Positions 1 through 9,288 are shown, counted from the first letter of the stretch. The stretch: DNA of 15,091 nucleotides from DATJFX01 sp035495465 (GCA_035495465.1 DATJFX010000047.1:1-15091), one strand, 5' to 3'. Numbers and translations are program-made. Notes: generated by a model from the letters alone, not told the origin.

Positions 1-2
1 AA

Positions 3-398
3 CAATGCTACCCAAGCTGGCTGACTGGCCCGAGCGGCACGCCGTATCATAATTATGATATTAGCGAAAGTAATAACGCAAATCGTTGGCAATTGGCGTT
101 TGATTCCGTGAATAAAACTTGGGCCTTAACAACCAATGGTAACTACAATCTGTATTTACAACCTGATGGTACTTATACTTCTACGGTTAACGGCAATTCC
201 ACTTTTGCTAGACGGATACTTATAACTTATAACACTAATGTGCCCTACACCAGCCAAAATCCAGAAGTGATCGTGCAGTCAGTGGTGGGTTGGCGGGATA
301 AAAAGTGCATTTGGAGCGATGAAGATCCAACTATAGCACCAGCGAATTGCAAGGTCACTGTGGAAGAACATTTAACGAACTGGAAGGACTATCAATAA
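3..398 (+). CDS. Minor pilin (PilV-like) protein, 5'-truncated by window edge
   Basis: The frame is open from base 3, so the start and the prepilin leader with its hydrophobic helix lie outside the window; about 131 codons are visible. What remains looks like the extracellular globular part of a type IV prepilin: polar, rich in Asn/Thr/Tyr, with cysteines. The C-terminus has a V-x-x-V-V-G-W-R-D strand, a Cys pair (around KKCIW and ANCKV), then VTVEEHLTNWK. A 'V.W.D ... V.L...L.NW' ending recurs, to my knowledge, in PilV-like proteins of Patescibacteria pilus clusters. The stop TAA overlaps the next ATG (TAATG at 396-400), so translation is probably coupled. An internal TTG at 93 is unlikely to be the true start because coding sequence continues upstream. 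Pilin-family membership is inferred mostly from context and this ending. Confidence 0.6.
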   Translation, partial: QCYPSWLTGPSGTPYHNYDISESNNANRWQLAFDSVNKTWALTTNGNYNLYLQPDGTYTSTVNGNSTFARRILITYNTNVPYTSQNPEVIVQSVVGWRDKKCIWSDEDPTIAPANCKVTVEEHLTNWKDYQ

Positions 399-1030
399 TG
401 CGGAATATAGAAAATAGAAGATGGAATATGGATCCAAATTCCCAAAAAGGTTTTATCCAGCACCACTTTCGTGGTCTTTTGGGTAAATCAAAAAGTGGTG
501 CTGGATTTACTCTGATTGAAGCTATTGTTGCCACTGCAGTATTTGCGATTGTAGTCAGTTCGATTATTGGCGTTTATCTGTCCACTTTTCAATTGGATCG
601 CAAAACCAGAGCGCAACGCGCCGTTTCGGATAACGCCAGATTTATTATGGAATTTTTGGGAAAGGAAGTTAGAAATGGTACGATTGATTATACCGGAGCA
701 AATTCTTGCGTAAATAGCGATACAGTTTTATGTGTAGTCAACCAAGCCTTAGAACCTGAAAAATTTTCCTATGACGGGACGGCCAATTTGGTTTTAACTA
801 AATCTCCTAATTTTTCTAATTTAAATTCTGGAGGGATCAAGATTACCGCAATTCATTTTTTTGTTTCCCCAGCCGGAGATCCGTACACAGCCGCTAAAAC
901 TTATAATGAACAGCCTTATGTTACAGTCGCTCTAACTCTAAGTTCCAATTACGGAAACAAAACAGGAGAAACCGCCACATTGAATTTAGAGAGCACATAT
1001 GTGACTAGAAGTTATCCATCCAGAGAATAA
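398..1030 (+). CDS. Type IV prepilin-like (PilW/minor pseudopilin) protein with unusual long leader
   Basis: This is a 210-residue protein carrying a class III signal: SGAG at residues 33-36, then FTLIE. Prepilin peptidase would cut after Gly36, leaving Phe37 at the new N-terminus and Glu41 as the conserved Glu5. Residues 37-57 form the hydrophobic assembly helix, followed by a polar region with conserved-looking SDNARFIMEFLGKEVRNG, typical of PilW/GspJ-like minor pilins. I chose ATG 398 because it overlaps the previous stop and gives a 36-residue leader. TTG at 479 would give a more usual 9-residue leader (MGKSKSGAG) but has no visible ribosome site; ATG 428 is another option. The leader codons contain a perfect 15-bp inverted repeat and a SQKGF motif that itself looks like a prepilin junction. 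The next gene begins one base after the stop. Confidence 0.8.
   Translation: MRNIENRRWNMDPNSQKGFIQHHFRGLLGKSKSGAGFTLIEAIVATAVFAIVVSSIIGVYLSTFQLDRKTRAQRAVSDNARFIMEFLGKEVRNGTIDYTGANSCVNSDTVLCVVNQALEPEKFSYDGTANLVLTKSPNFSNLNSGGIKITAIHFFVSPAGDPYTAAKTYNEQPYVTVALTLSSNYGNKTGETATLNLESTYVTRSYPSRE
455..506. repeat. 15-bp perfect inverted repeat inside prepilin leader codons
   Basis: Arms at 455-469 (ATCCAGCACCACTTT) and 492-506 (AAAGTGGTGCTGGAT) are exact reverse complements separated by 22 nt. The right arm encodes KSGAGF, the prepilin cleavage junction; the left arm encodes IQHHF in the same frame. The 52-nt unit leaves the reading frame open. No other copy was seen in this window. Confidence 0.9.
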
Positions 1031-1031
1031 T

Positions 1032-1802
1032 ATGACAGAAAAGTCAAAGTTCAAAAGTCAAAAATCAAAATTTTCGGATCAAGCCGGTGTCACCCTGCTG
1101 TTATCCATGTTAATTTTGTCCGGCCTTACTTTAATCACAGTATCGATTGGCGCTTTTGCTATCCAACAGCTCCGGTCTAGTCGGGCTATTTCTGTAACTG
1201 AGCCGGCTATCGGTGCTGCAGAAACGGGAGGCGAACAGGGGTTATGGATTGTTAAAAGATCGGGGACTTTAACCAACTGTACCAATGGCAGTGATTCTGA
1301 GCAACTGCTCAACGGCACTAATACCAGGATTAATTCTTGTAAATCTTATAGTTCTGCAATCTTTAACTTAAAAGGCGGTACGGCCCAGAGTTTTTATCTA
1401 TATGATCCGAATAATATCCAAGGCGATGTGGATCTCAGCGGTTACCCCTATAGTTATCTAACTATTAGTGAAGTTTCTGGAAATTTTCAAGTTGACGCAT
1501 CCGTCAGCAGATTAGACGGTTCCACCACGGGTCTAACCCCGCCAAGCGTAAGCGCGACTACGGGCGGTCCTGTGCAAACGATCAATATTGCTCCAGTTGC
1601 GACCGGAACAGAAGGCCGGATTCGTGTTACTTTGCAGTCCAGTCAGGACGCGGTAGTACAGGTAAATACGGATCGAGGTATGCCGACCTATCCAACTATT
1701 GATGCCACAGGTTGCAGTACCAAGTCGAGTGCACTGTCTAATTGTACAAATACCAGCCAAGAAATTTTCAGCCGAAGGATCAATATTACAGTCCCGCAAT
1801 AA
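1032..1802 (+). CDS. PilX/GspK-like prepilin-type protein
   Basis: This 256-residue protein is the last of the pilin cluster. Its N-terminus is lysine-rich and repetitive (KSKFKSQKSKF), then QAG at 17-19 followed by VTLLLSMLILSGLTLITV, a hydrophobic helix to about residue 45. The likely cleavage is Gly19|Val20. Position 5 of the mature form is Leu, not Glu; lack of Glu5 is a known property of GspK/PilX-type tip subunits. After the helix comes QQLRSSRAISVTEPAIGAAETGGEQGL, resembling the 'A..AA..G...' segment of PilX-like proteins. The rest is a Ser/Thr/Gly-rich beta-type domain with paired cysteines (for example SCKSYSS and GCSTKSSALSNC). It lies one base after the preceding gene and ends at a terminator. 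A role in pilus initiation or tip assembly is inferred from family features. Confidence 0.7.
   Translation: MTEKSKFKSQKSKFSDQAGVTLLLSMLILSGLTLITVSIGAFAIQQLRSSRAISVTEPAIGAAETGGEQGLWIVKRSGTLTNCTNGSDSEQLLNGTNTRINSCKSYSSAIFNLKGGTAQSFYLYDPNNIQGDVDLSGYPYSYLTISEVSGNFQVDASVSRLDGSTTGLTPPSVSATTGGPVQTINIAPVATGTEGRIRVTLQSSQDAVVQVNTDRGMPTYPTIDATGCSTKSSALSNCTNTSQEIFSRRINITVPQ
1041..1070 (+). repeat. Low-complexity AAGTCAAA/TCAAAA repeat in a prepilin leader
   Basis: Imperfect repeats of AAAGTCAAA, TTCAAAAGTC and AAAATCAAAA encode KSKFKSQKSKF, immediately before the hydrophobic helix of the PilX-like protein. The tract is almost free of G/C apart from the GTC/TC units. Confidence 0.7.
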
Positions 1803-1827
1803 AGACTAGATCTATATTAAAAAACAT

Positions 1828-1853
1828 AAAACCCAGGACTAATCCTGGGTTTT
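1828..1853. terminator. Bidirectional intrinsic terminator between convergent genes
   Basis: An 11-bp perfect stem AAAACCCAGGA/TCCTGGGTTTT has a 4-nt loop (CTAA). A run of A on the left and T on the right gives U-tracts for both strands. It sits 25 nt after the pilin cluster stop and 20 nt after the LysM gene stop on the other strand, so it can serve both. Confidence 0.9.
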
Positions 1854-1873
1854 AATTTTGCTTTTTATATTTT

Positions 1874-2482
1874 TTAGGGGAGCTTTATGACTTGGCCTAC
1901 GGTTATTAAATCGGATTTTTGTAAGTTCGGATTTACGGCAATTATATCGCTAGTAGTAATATTGAATTGTTTCGCTATGCTGCTTAGAGTATCGCCGGCT
2001 TTAATCGTATAAATTTTATCTGGAATTTGGCTGGTAGTGGTTTGGGGAATTTTCAATTCTTGTCCGGCATGTAGAACATAAGGCTCGGACAAATTATTCA
2101 CCTGGGCGATGAGATCCCAGCGAATATTGTACTGTTGGCTGATGTTGAATAAAGTATCGCCGGCCTTAACTGTGTATTGGGTAAAATCGCTGGAATCAGG
2201 AGTAGTGGCTGGGGCAGGAGTCGTGTCTACGGGTTCTTCAGTAGCAGCGCCTAAGACTTGTTTACCGGTCAGAGTAGTTAAATTATCAGATTGTGTGAAA
2301 TTTTCAACTGGTTTATTATTAATAAGAGGAGCTTGTGATGTGCTTGGCCAGAGATTAATGATGAGCAGGATGCTTAAGAGCGAAAAAATAACCCCAACAA
2401 CGGTTAACTTGATATCCCGGCGTTTATGGGGGATAATCTGAGCACGTAGTTCGGGTGATAAGTGAGGCTTAATATATTTCAT
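1874..2482 (-). CDS. Membrane-anchored protein with two LysM domains
   Basis: This 202-residue protein probably binds peptidoglycan or another N-acetylglucosamine-containing wall polymer from the outer face of the membrane. A basic cytoplasmic stretch (PHKRRDIK, residues 18-25) precedes one membrane segment at about 26-44 (LTVVGVIFSLLSILLIINLW). A Pro/Thr-rich linker follows, then two LysM domains at about 102-146 (YTVKAGDTLFNISQQYNI ... GQELKIP) and 157-202 (YTIKAGDTLSSIAKQFNI ... GQVIKLP). Both have the full GDTL and N-x-x-x motifs. There is no catalytic domain, so it is a binding or scaffold protein rather than a hydrolase. ATG at 2480-2482 is preceded by GAGAG, a weak and close ribosome site. 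It is divergent from ligA with only 58 bp between them. Confidence 0.9.
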   Translation of the reverse strand: MKYIKPHLSPELRAQIIPHKRRDIKLTVVGVIFSLLSILLIINLWPSTSQAPLINNKPVENFTQSDNLTTLTGKQVLGAATEEPVDTTPAPATTPDSSDFTQYTVKAGDTLFNISQQYNIRWDLIAQVNNLSEPYVLHAGQELKIPQTTTSQIPDKIYTIKAGDTLSSIAKQFNITTSDIIAVNPNLQKSDLITVGQVIKLP

Positions 2483-2495
2483 CTCTCGTTTTTGA

Positions 2496-4541
<2,046 letters not shown>

Positions 4542-4542
4542 C

Positions 4543-4567
4543 AAAACCGCCCCAAGTGGGCGGTTTT
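4543..4567 (+). terminator. Intrinsic terminator of ligA
   Basis: The 10-bp perfect stem AAAACCGCCC/GGGCGGTTTT has loop CAAGT and starts one base after the ligA stop. The terminal T run is part of the stem. Confidence 0.92.
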
Positions 4568-4571
4568 AATA

Positions 4572-4600
4572 TTGCGCAAATACATTTTTTAGTATATGCT
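4572..4600 (+). promoter_or_regulatory. Sigma-70-type promoter for the phosphoribosyltransferase gene
   Basis: TTGCGC (4572-4577), a 17-bp spacer, then TATGCT (4595-4600). The predicted start near 4607 leaves a leader of about 45 nt. Confidence 0.65.
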
Positions 4601-4640
4601 ACTGTCAATTTGAGCGGATGAACCGTTCAACACAAGTTTG

Positions 4641-4646
4641 AGGAGG
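4641..4646 (+). promoter_or_regulatory. Strong Shine-Dalgarno site setting a GTG start
   Basis: AGGAGG lies 5 nt before GTG 4652. It is the only full consensus ribosome site I see in the window and it decides the start of the following gene. Confidence 0.85.
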
Positions 4647-4651
4647 ATATC

Positions 4652-5320
4652 GTGGCACCATCCAGCGCAGACACTTTGACTATGGAACAAGTACGGCGCC
4701 GGGCGCAGAAAGAGGAATTGCGTCGGCCAGCGATTGAGCTCTTGAATACGCACAAGATCTCATTGCAGGGTCACTTCGATCTTGGCAACGGCCAACACTC
4801 GACACAGTACAGAAACCCGCATGCCATTTTCGATACGCCGTCACATGTTTGGCAGTTAGCGCAGTGTCTGATCGATCTTTCGATCGATGCGAACGAAGCA
4901 GATGTGATTGCTGGTCCAACATTCGGTGGAGCAATTTTGGCTTATGTCATGGCTGGACTATTGTCCGGTCAGAGCAAGCCAGGCTCGGAAGTCAAAAGGT
5001 ACGTGCCATTGAAGGAAACTAAAGATGGCTACGTCATCCGAGAGCACTACCGTCAGTTTGTGACGGGGCGACGCATCTGGCTCGTCGATGACGTGTGTCG
5101 GACCGGACAGACGCTATCGCTCTGTGCAGCTGCCCTCGAAGAACATGGCGGCCGGGTCATTGCTACCAGTGTCATCTTGCAGAACATGCAGGGGATGCTC
5201 ATTCGTGATCCGTCTTTGAAAGATGTGCATCTCGAACATATTCAGACGTTCAGCGCTAGCAGTATACCAGTCGGTGACTGTCCGCAATGCCTAGTGGGTG
5301 TGCCGATCACAAAGTTTTGA
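4652..5320 (+). CDS. Orotate phosphoribosyltransferase-like (PyrE-type) protein
   Basis: This 222-residue protein has a type I phosphoribosyltransferase fold. The family joins orotate and PRPP to make OMP in pyrimidine synthesis. Visible motifs: GHFDLGNGQHSTQY (40-53), matching the substrate-hood 'GHF.L.SG.HS..Y' of orotate PRTases; DVIAGPTFGG (84-93); PRPP-binding loop IWLVDDVCRTGQTL (142-155) with D146/D147; and a C-terminal CPQCLVGVPI (210-219) like the 'CP.C..G.P' ending of some PyrE-like proteins. GTG start and strong AGGAGG differ from neighbouring genes. Composition differs too: bases 5041-5100 have 36 G/C of 60, against 18 of 60 at 4261-4320 in ligA. The gene has its own promoter and is bracketed by two terminators. 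No other pyrimidine genes are nearby, so the substrate is uncertain and a salvage or regulatory PRTase is possible. Confidence 0.8.
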   Translation: MAPSSADTLTMEQVRRRAQKEELRRPAIELLNTHKISLQGHFDLGNGQHSTQYRNPHAIFDTPSHVWQLAQCLIDLSIDANEADVIAGPTFGGAILAYVMAGLLSGQSKPGSEVKRYVPLKETKDGYVIREHYRQFVTGRRIWLVDDVCRTGQTLSLCAAALEEHGGRVIATSVILQNMQGMLIRDPSLKDVHLEHIQTFSASSIPVGDCPQCLVGVPITKF

Positions 5321-5328
5321 GGGCGTAG

Positions 5329-5359
5329 GGCGACGTAGGAATACGGCGCCTTCTTTTTT
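5329..5359 (+). terminator. Probable intrinsic terminator of the PRTase gene
   Basis: GGCG-A-CGTA, loop GGAA (a GNRA tetraloop), TACG-G-CGCC: two 4-bp helices with one A/G mismatch, followed by TTCTTTTTT. It begins 9 nt after the stop codon. Confidence 0.7.
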
Positions 5360-5384
5360 CCCCAAACTATCCCCAAATAGGGGG

Positions 5385-5413
5385 TTGACACGAAGTATTA
5401 AAAAAGTTATAAT
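5385..5413 (+). promoter_or_regulatory. Perfect-consensus sigma-70 promoter of the rRNA leader
   Basis: TTGACA (5385-5390), exactly 17 bp, TATAAT (5408-5413): both hexamers match the consensus fully, as expected for a strong rRNA promoter. Predicted start is about 5420. It is the only good promoter I find between the PRTase terminator and 23S. Confidence 0.93.
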
Positions 5414-5465
5414 TTGGTTAAGTTAAAAAACAAAAGGGCAATTAACCTTAAAAAAAGCTTAATTT

Positions 5466-5516
5466 ATGGCATATATCGGACATTTATCTCCAAGAAAGGC
5501 GGTTTCATGTAACTAG
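5466..5516 (+). CDS. Possible 16-residue leader peptide MAYIGHLSPRKAVSCN
   Basis: ATG 5466 to TAG 5514-5516 lies inside the leader transcript from the consensus promoter. No clear ribosome site precedes it (AAGCTTAATTT). Codons 10-13 (RKAV) overlap the first copy of the duplicated GAAAGGCGGTTT element, so a translating ribosome would cover that copy. That arrangement resembles attenuator leader peptides, but an ORF this short can arise by chance and there is no evidence of translation. Confidence 0.3.
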   Translation: MAYIGHLSPRKAVSCN

Positions 5517-5565
5517 CACGTATTTTTGCGTGTGAATCGTGAGGCCCGCCGAAAGGCGGTTTTTT
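5494..5565 (+). promoter_or_regulatory. Candidate transcription attenuator in the rRNA leader
   Basis: A 12-nt direct repeat GAAAGGCGGTTT occurs at 5494-5505 and 5551-5562. CCGCC at 5546-5550 can pair with GGCGG of either copy (5498-5502 or 5555-5559). Pairing with the second copy forms a terminator hairpin; pairing with the first would prevent it. This is the geometry of a terminator/antiterminator switch. The trigger is unknown. Confidence 0.55.
5545..5565 (+). terminator. Intrinsic terminator within the leader before 23S
   Basis: CCGCC, loop GAAA, GGCGG, followed by six T (5560-5565). The stem is short (5 bp) but GC-only with a stable GNRA loop. It lies about 300 nt before the 23S gene and downstream of the strong promoter. 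Confidence 0.75.
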
Positions 5566-5833
5566 AATCGCCCAAAATGATCCTTAAATTATTATATGTA
5601 GAGTTCACTGCTTCACCGCATAGCTTGACTTAAGCAGGTTCTGAAAGCAAGCAGTGGATTGTGCATGTAATGGTAAGTACGTTAACAACCAACCGGCATC
5701 TAATAAGAAACATATTTTAATTTGCAAGCATATAGAGATGATGAGTCTCTGGTAGGTGTTTGCAAGTCTTCCGCTACAGTAGCGGCATGATATGTTTGAA
5801 TCCAAGTCCTCGTTTTGTAAGCGGGGCAAAAAA
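5566..5833 (+). other. Untranslated rRNA leader, structured, no gene found
   Basis: No convincing ORF, tRNA or 16S sequence is present here. Hairpins can be drawn: CACTGCTT/AAGCAGTG (5606-5613 with 5649-5656) enclosing GCTT/AAGC; AGAGA/TCTCT around 5733-5750; the perfect CCGCTA-CAG-TAGCGG (5771-5785); and CCTCG/CGGGG (with one G-U pair) near 5808-5826. No good second promoter is visible, so 23S probably depends on readthrough from 5385. Confidence 0.5.
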
Positions 5834-5875
5834 TGTTAGCAATTACTGATTGCTAGTCAAATAAATGAATTAAAT
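5834..5875 (+). other. 5' strand of the 23S rRNA processing stem
   Basis: Bases 5866-5875 (TGAATTAAAT) pair perfectly with 9083-9092. After a small internal loop, 5834-5862 pairs with 9095-9123: 29 positions with a single T/T mismatch and a few G-U pairs. This is the classic long flanking helix cut by RNase III-type enzymes, and it closes around 23S alone. Confidence 0.9.
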
Positions 5876-6091
5876 ATCTAAGAGTGTATGGTGGATGCCT
5901 TGGCAGTTTAAGCCTAAGAAGGACGTAGCAGCCAACGATATGCTTCGGTGAGGTGGCAAGCAACCTGTGACCCGGAGATTTCCGAATGGGGAAACCTATG
6001 TGATTGAAGATCACATGTCCGGTAGATGTGGTGTCTACAAGGACGGGATACCGCGTGAAGTGAAACATCTCAGTAACGCGAGGAAAAGAAA

Positions 6092-6217
6092 AAAAGGGCA
6101 TTAAATAATTTTCACCAAGTAAACAAAATTTGATTCTTGAAGCAATTCAGGAATCAACTATTTGTTTATTTGGAAGTTCAAGTCCGCAAGGATAAGGACG
6201 ACCAAAAATATTTATTG
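6092..6217 (+). other. 23S expansion segment 1 (about 120 nt)
   Basis: E. coli has only about 6 nt between GAGGAAAAGAAA and the segment leading to AGTAGCGGCGAGCG. Here about 125 nt intervene. They form a long hairpin: 6117-6127 with 6161-6171, an internal loop, then 6132-6141 with 6146-6155 capped by GCAA. Confidence 0.75.
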
Positions 6218-6255
6218 TCTCATTCTCCTAGTAGTGGCGAGCGAACGGGGAAGAG

Positions 6256-6407
6256 TCCAAACTAACTTTGTGTTCTGAAGCCGAAGAGCAGTCGCAAGAT
6301 TGTTCCAAGCTTTAGTTAAAGCTTACAGGCGTTGCAAGGATTGGGGTTACAACAATCATTCATTAGATCTCTGTAAAGATCTTGGAGATTCAATTGGAGC
6401 TGTTTAG
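6256..6407 (+). other. 23S expansion segment 2
   Basis: About 150 nt replace roughly 30 nt of E. coli sequence before the conserved TCTGGAAAGGC-like segment (here GTCCTGGAAAGGCC near 6415). It contains small hairpins AAGCTTTA/TAAAGCTT and AGATCT-CTGTAA-AGATCT. Confidence 0.65.
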
Positions 6408-6780
6408 CAGAATGGTCCTGGAAAGGCCAGCCAAAGAGCGTGATAGCCGCGTACAGCGAAAAACCTCTTATATCTTCGAATGGTTTGTTAAGTACAACTA
6501 GACACGTGAAATCTAGTTGGAATTCGTGTCGACTACGACATAAGACTAAATACTTAAATTGACCGATAGTGAACTAGTACCGCGAGGGAAAGGTGAAAAG
6601 CAGCCCGGTGAGGGCGATGAAATAGTACCTGAAACCATACACTTACAATCGAGTGGGAGCCTGTCGCAAGACGGGTGACCGCGTGCCTATTGAAGAATGA
6701 TCCAACGAGTTAGTGTACATTGCTACTTAAGTCATAAACATGACGAAGGTGTAGTGAAAGCGAGCGTTAATAGCGCGTAT

Positions 6781-6834
6781 TAATTATTTGAATTGATCAT
6801 AATTTATTATGATCAATTACATTTAATTAAAGGT
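6781..6834 (+). other. 23S expansion segment 3, AT-rich hairpin
   Basis: AATTGATCATAA (6791-6802), loop TTTA, TTATGATCAATT (6807-6818): a perfect 12-bp helix, with flanking TAATTA/TAATTA pairing, just before the conserved ACCCGAAACCC. Confidence 0.8.
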
Positions 6835-7218
6835 AGTGTGCACTAAACCCGAAACCCGGTGAGCTACTCATGGTCAGGGTGAACGTGGTGTAAAAACCAC
6901 GGGAGGCCCGAACGCTAGTATGTTGCAAAATACCGCGATGAACTGTGAGTAGTGGAGAAATTCCTATCGAACTGGGTAATAGCTGGTTCTCCTCGAAATA
7001 GCTTTAGGGCTAGCCTGTGCTGCATGTGTTTGAGGTAGAGCACTGAATCGGCTTTGTGGTCGCAAGATCACAAACCGAACCAAACTCCGAATTCAAACAC
7101 TTAAGAGCATGGAGTCAGACAATGAGGTCTAAGCTTCGTTTGTCTAATGGAGAAGAATCCGAACCGCCGTTTAAGGTCCCCAAATCAAAGCTATAGTGCA
7201 AAGGATGTGGGATCGCTC

Positions 7219-7255
<37 letters not shown>

Positions 7256-8680
7256 TAAAGAAAGCGTAACAGCTCACTGGTCAAGCGATCTTGCGCCGAC
7301 AATGTACTGGGACTAAGCTTTGTACCGAAGGCGCGGGTGCGTACATTTTATGTACGCGCGGTAGAGGAGCGTTGTATGCGGGCTGAAGGTGAAAGGTAAC
7401 TTTTGCTGGACTGCATACAAGTGAGAATGTTGGAATAAGTAATATATATACATGTGAGAATCATGTACACCAAATATCCAAGGTTTCCTGGGCAATGATA
7501 ATCATCCCAGGGTTAGTCGATCCTAAGTTCGGAGCCGAACGGCTTCGGATAATGGCGAATACGGTTGATATTCCGTAACCTCTTATAATACTGAAGCAAT
7601 TACACATCGTGGTAATTTGAGCGCTATTTGACTATTGGCGTCGTTGCATTTGTAGTAGGATCTCTGAGGTAAGACCCGGAGACGGCTTTATTGCCATCTA
7701 CGAGAGTGTGAAGGAAGCTCGCAAGAGCAATTCGAACGAACCAGGGTGTCAAGAAACCTTGCTAAGGCTTAGCGTGTGAATGATCGCAAGATCATTCTTC
7801 GCTAAATATTTATAAGTGATCGTACCGTAAACCGACACAGGTGGATGAGTAGAGAATACTAAGGTGACCGGGACAATAATCCTTAAGGAACTCGGCAAAA
7901 AAGCAGGCGTACCTTCGGTATAAGCCTTGCCCTTTGTCGCAAGACACTAGGGTCGCAGCGAATGACCCCTCCCGACTGTTTATCAAAAACTTAGGTCCAT
8001 GCAAACCCGAAAGGGGAAGTATATGGGCTGATGCCTGGCCAGTGTCAGAAGGTCAAAATGATTGGCGCAAGCTCGTCGTCCAAGCCCTGATGAACGCCGG
8101 CAGTAACTATAACTGTCCTATGGTAGCGAAATTCCTTGTCGTGTAAGTTACGACCCGCACGAATGGCATAACGAGTAGGGGACTGTCTTAAGGATTAACC
8201 CGATGAATTTACATTGACGGTAAAGATGCCGTCTACCCGCAACAAGACGGAAAGACCCTATGAAGCTTTACTATAGCGTGTCATTGATGCAAGAATCTTT
8301 TTGTTTAGCATAGGTGGGACTCTTTGAAGCGTTGGCGCTAGCCGGCGTGGAGAGAACAAGTGAAATACCACCCTGAAAGACTTTTGTTTCTAACCCGGAT
8401 TTAACCAGTCCAGGGACAGTGGCTCGTGGGTAGTTTAACTGGGGCGGTTGCCTCCTAAATGGTAACGGAGGCGTTTATTAAGGTAAGCTTAGCTCCGATG
8501 GAAACGGAGCTGGACGCGCAAACGCAAAAGCTTGCTTGACTGCAAGGCTGGCACGCCGCGCAGATACGAAAGTAGAAGTTAGTGATCCGACCATCCTTCG
8601 TGGAAGGGTGGAAGCTCAACGGATAAAAGTTACTCTAGGGATAACAGGCTGATCTAGTCCAAGAGTCCATATCGACGACT

Positions 8681-8717
<37 letters not shown>

Positions 8718-9082
8718 AGCTGGAGAAGGTTCCAAGGGTTTGGCTGTTCGCCAATTAAAGTGATACGCGAGCTGGGTTCAAAACGTCGTGAGACAGTTTG
8801 GTCCTTATCTGTTGTGGGTGTTCGAAACTTGAGTGGGTGCATCCTTAGTACGAGAGGACCAGGATGCATAGACCTCTGGTGTATCCGTTGTCCCGTCAGG
8901 GGCATGGCGGAGTAGCTAGGTCTAGTTAAGATAAACGCTGAATGCATATAAGCGTGAAGCTGTCCACAAAACTAGGTTTCGTTGTCCTTCGGGACGATAG
9001 ATTCGGGGAAGACTACCCCGCATATAGGTTGCAGGTGTAAGCACAGTAATGTGTTGAGCCGAGCAATACTAATCAATCGAAA

Positions 9083-9123
9083 ATTTAATTCAGAATTTGA
9101 CTGGCATTCAGTGATTGCTAGTA
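9083..9123 (+). other. 3' strand of the 23S rRNA processing stem
   Basis: This pairs with 5834-5875. The inner 10 bp form the terminal helix of mature 23S; the outer 29 positions (9095-9123) form the precursor helix. Confidence 0.9.
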
Positions 9124-9176
9124 AAGATTACAAAAGATGCTTGACGTTAGCCTTTAGACATGAGAAGATAATTCAT

Positions 9177-9275
9177 ATGTCTAAATATAAGGCTTCGTTT
9201 AAGTTGGTTGGTTTATTGTTAGTGATTGCAGCTTTAGGCTTTATAGTCTACGCTGCGACATCTAACACAATATAA
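9177..9275 (+). CDS. Putative 32-residue single-span membrane peptide in the 23S-5S spacer
   Basis: ATG 9177 to TAA 9273-9275. The peptide has a basic start (MSKYKASFK), one strongly hydrophobic segment (LVGLLLVIAALGFIVYAA, residues 10-27) and a short polar tail (TSNTI). This is a textbook single-pass or uncleaved signal-anchor layout. The same frame is open further upstream into 23S, but that part encodes rRNA, so I start at the ATG after the rRNA. GAGAAG at 9162-9167 is a poor ribosome site at 9 nt spacing. TTGACG (9141-9146) with AAGATA (18-bp spacer) or GATAAT (20-bp spacer) could be a weak promoter. I do not recognise a family. The composition argues for a real peptide, but a chance ORF cannot be ruled out. 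Confidence 0.45.
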   Translation: MSKYKASFKLVGLLLVIAALGFIVYAATSNTI

Positions 9276-9288
9276 ATTTGTTTAATCT

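Noticed and set aside
5605..5829. Minus-strand 74-codon ORF in the rRNA leader
   Set aside because: No ribosome site, promoter or protein-like pattern; it lies over a hairpin-rich untranslated leader.
5790..5830. Possible tRNA T-loop (TTTGAATCC) in the 23S leader
   Set aside because: Flanking bases do not form a T stem, and no acceptor, D or anticodon stem can be drawn around it.
8982..9176. N-terminal extension of the spacer ORF into 23S
   Set aside because: This part is 23S rRNA and its processing stem; only the portion from ATG 9177 looks like protein.
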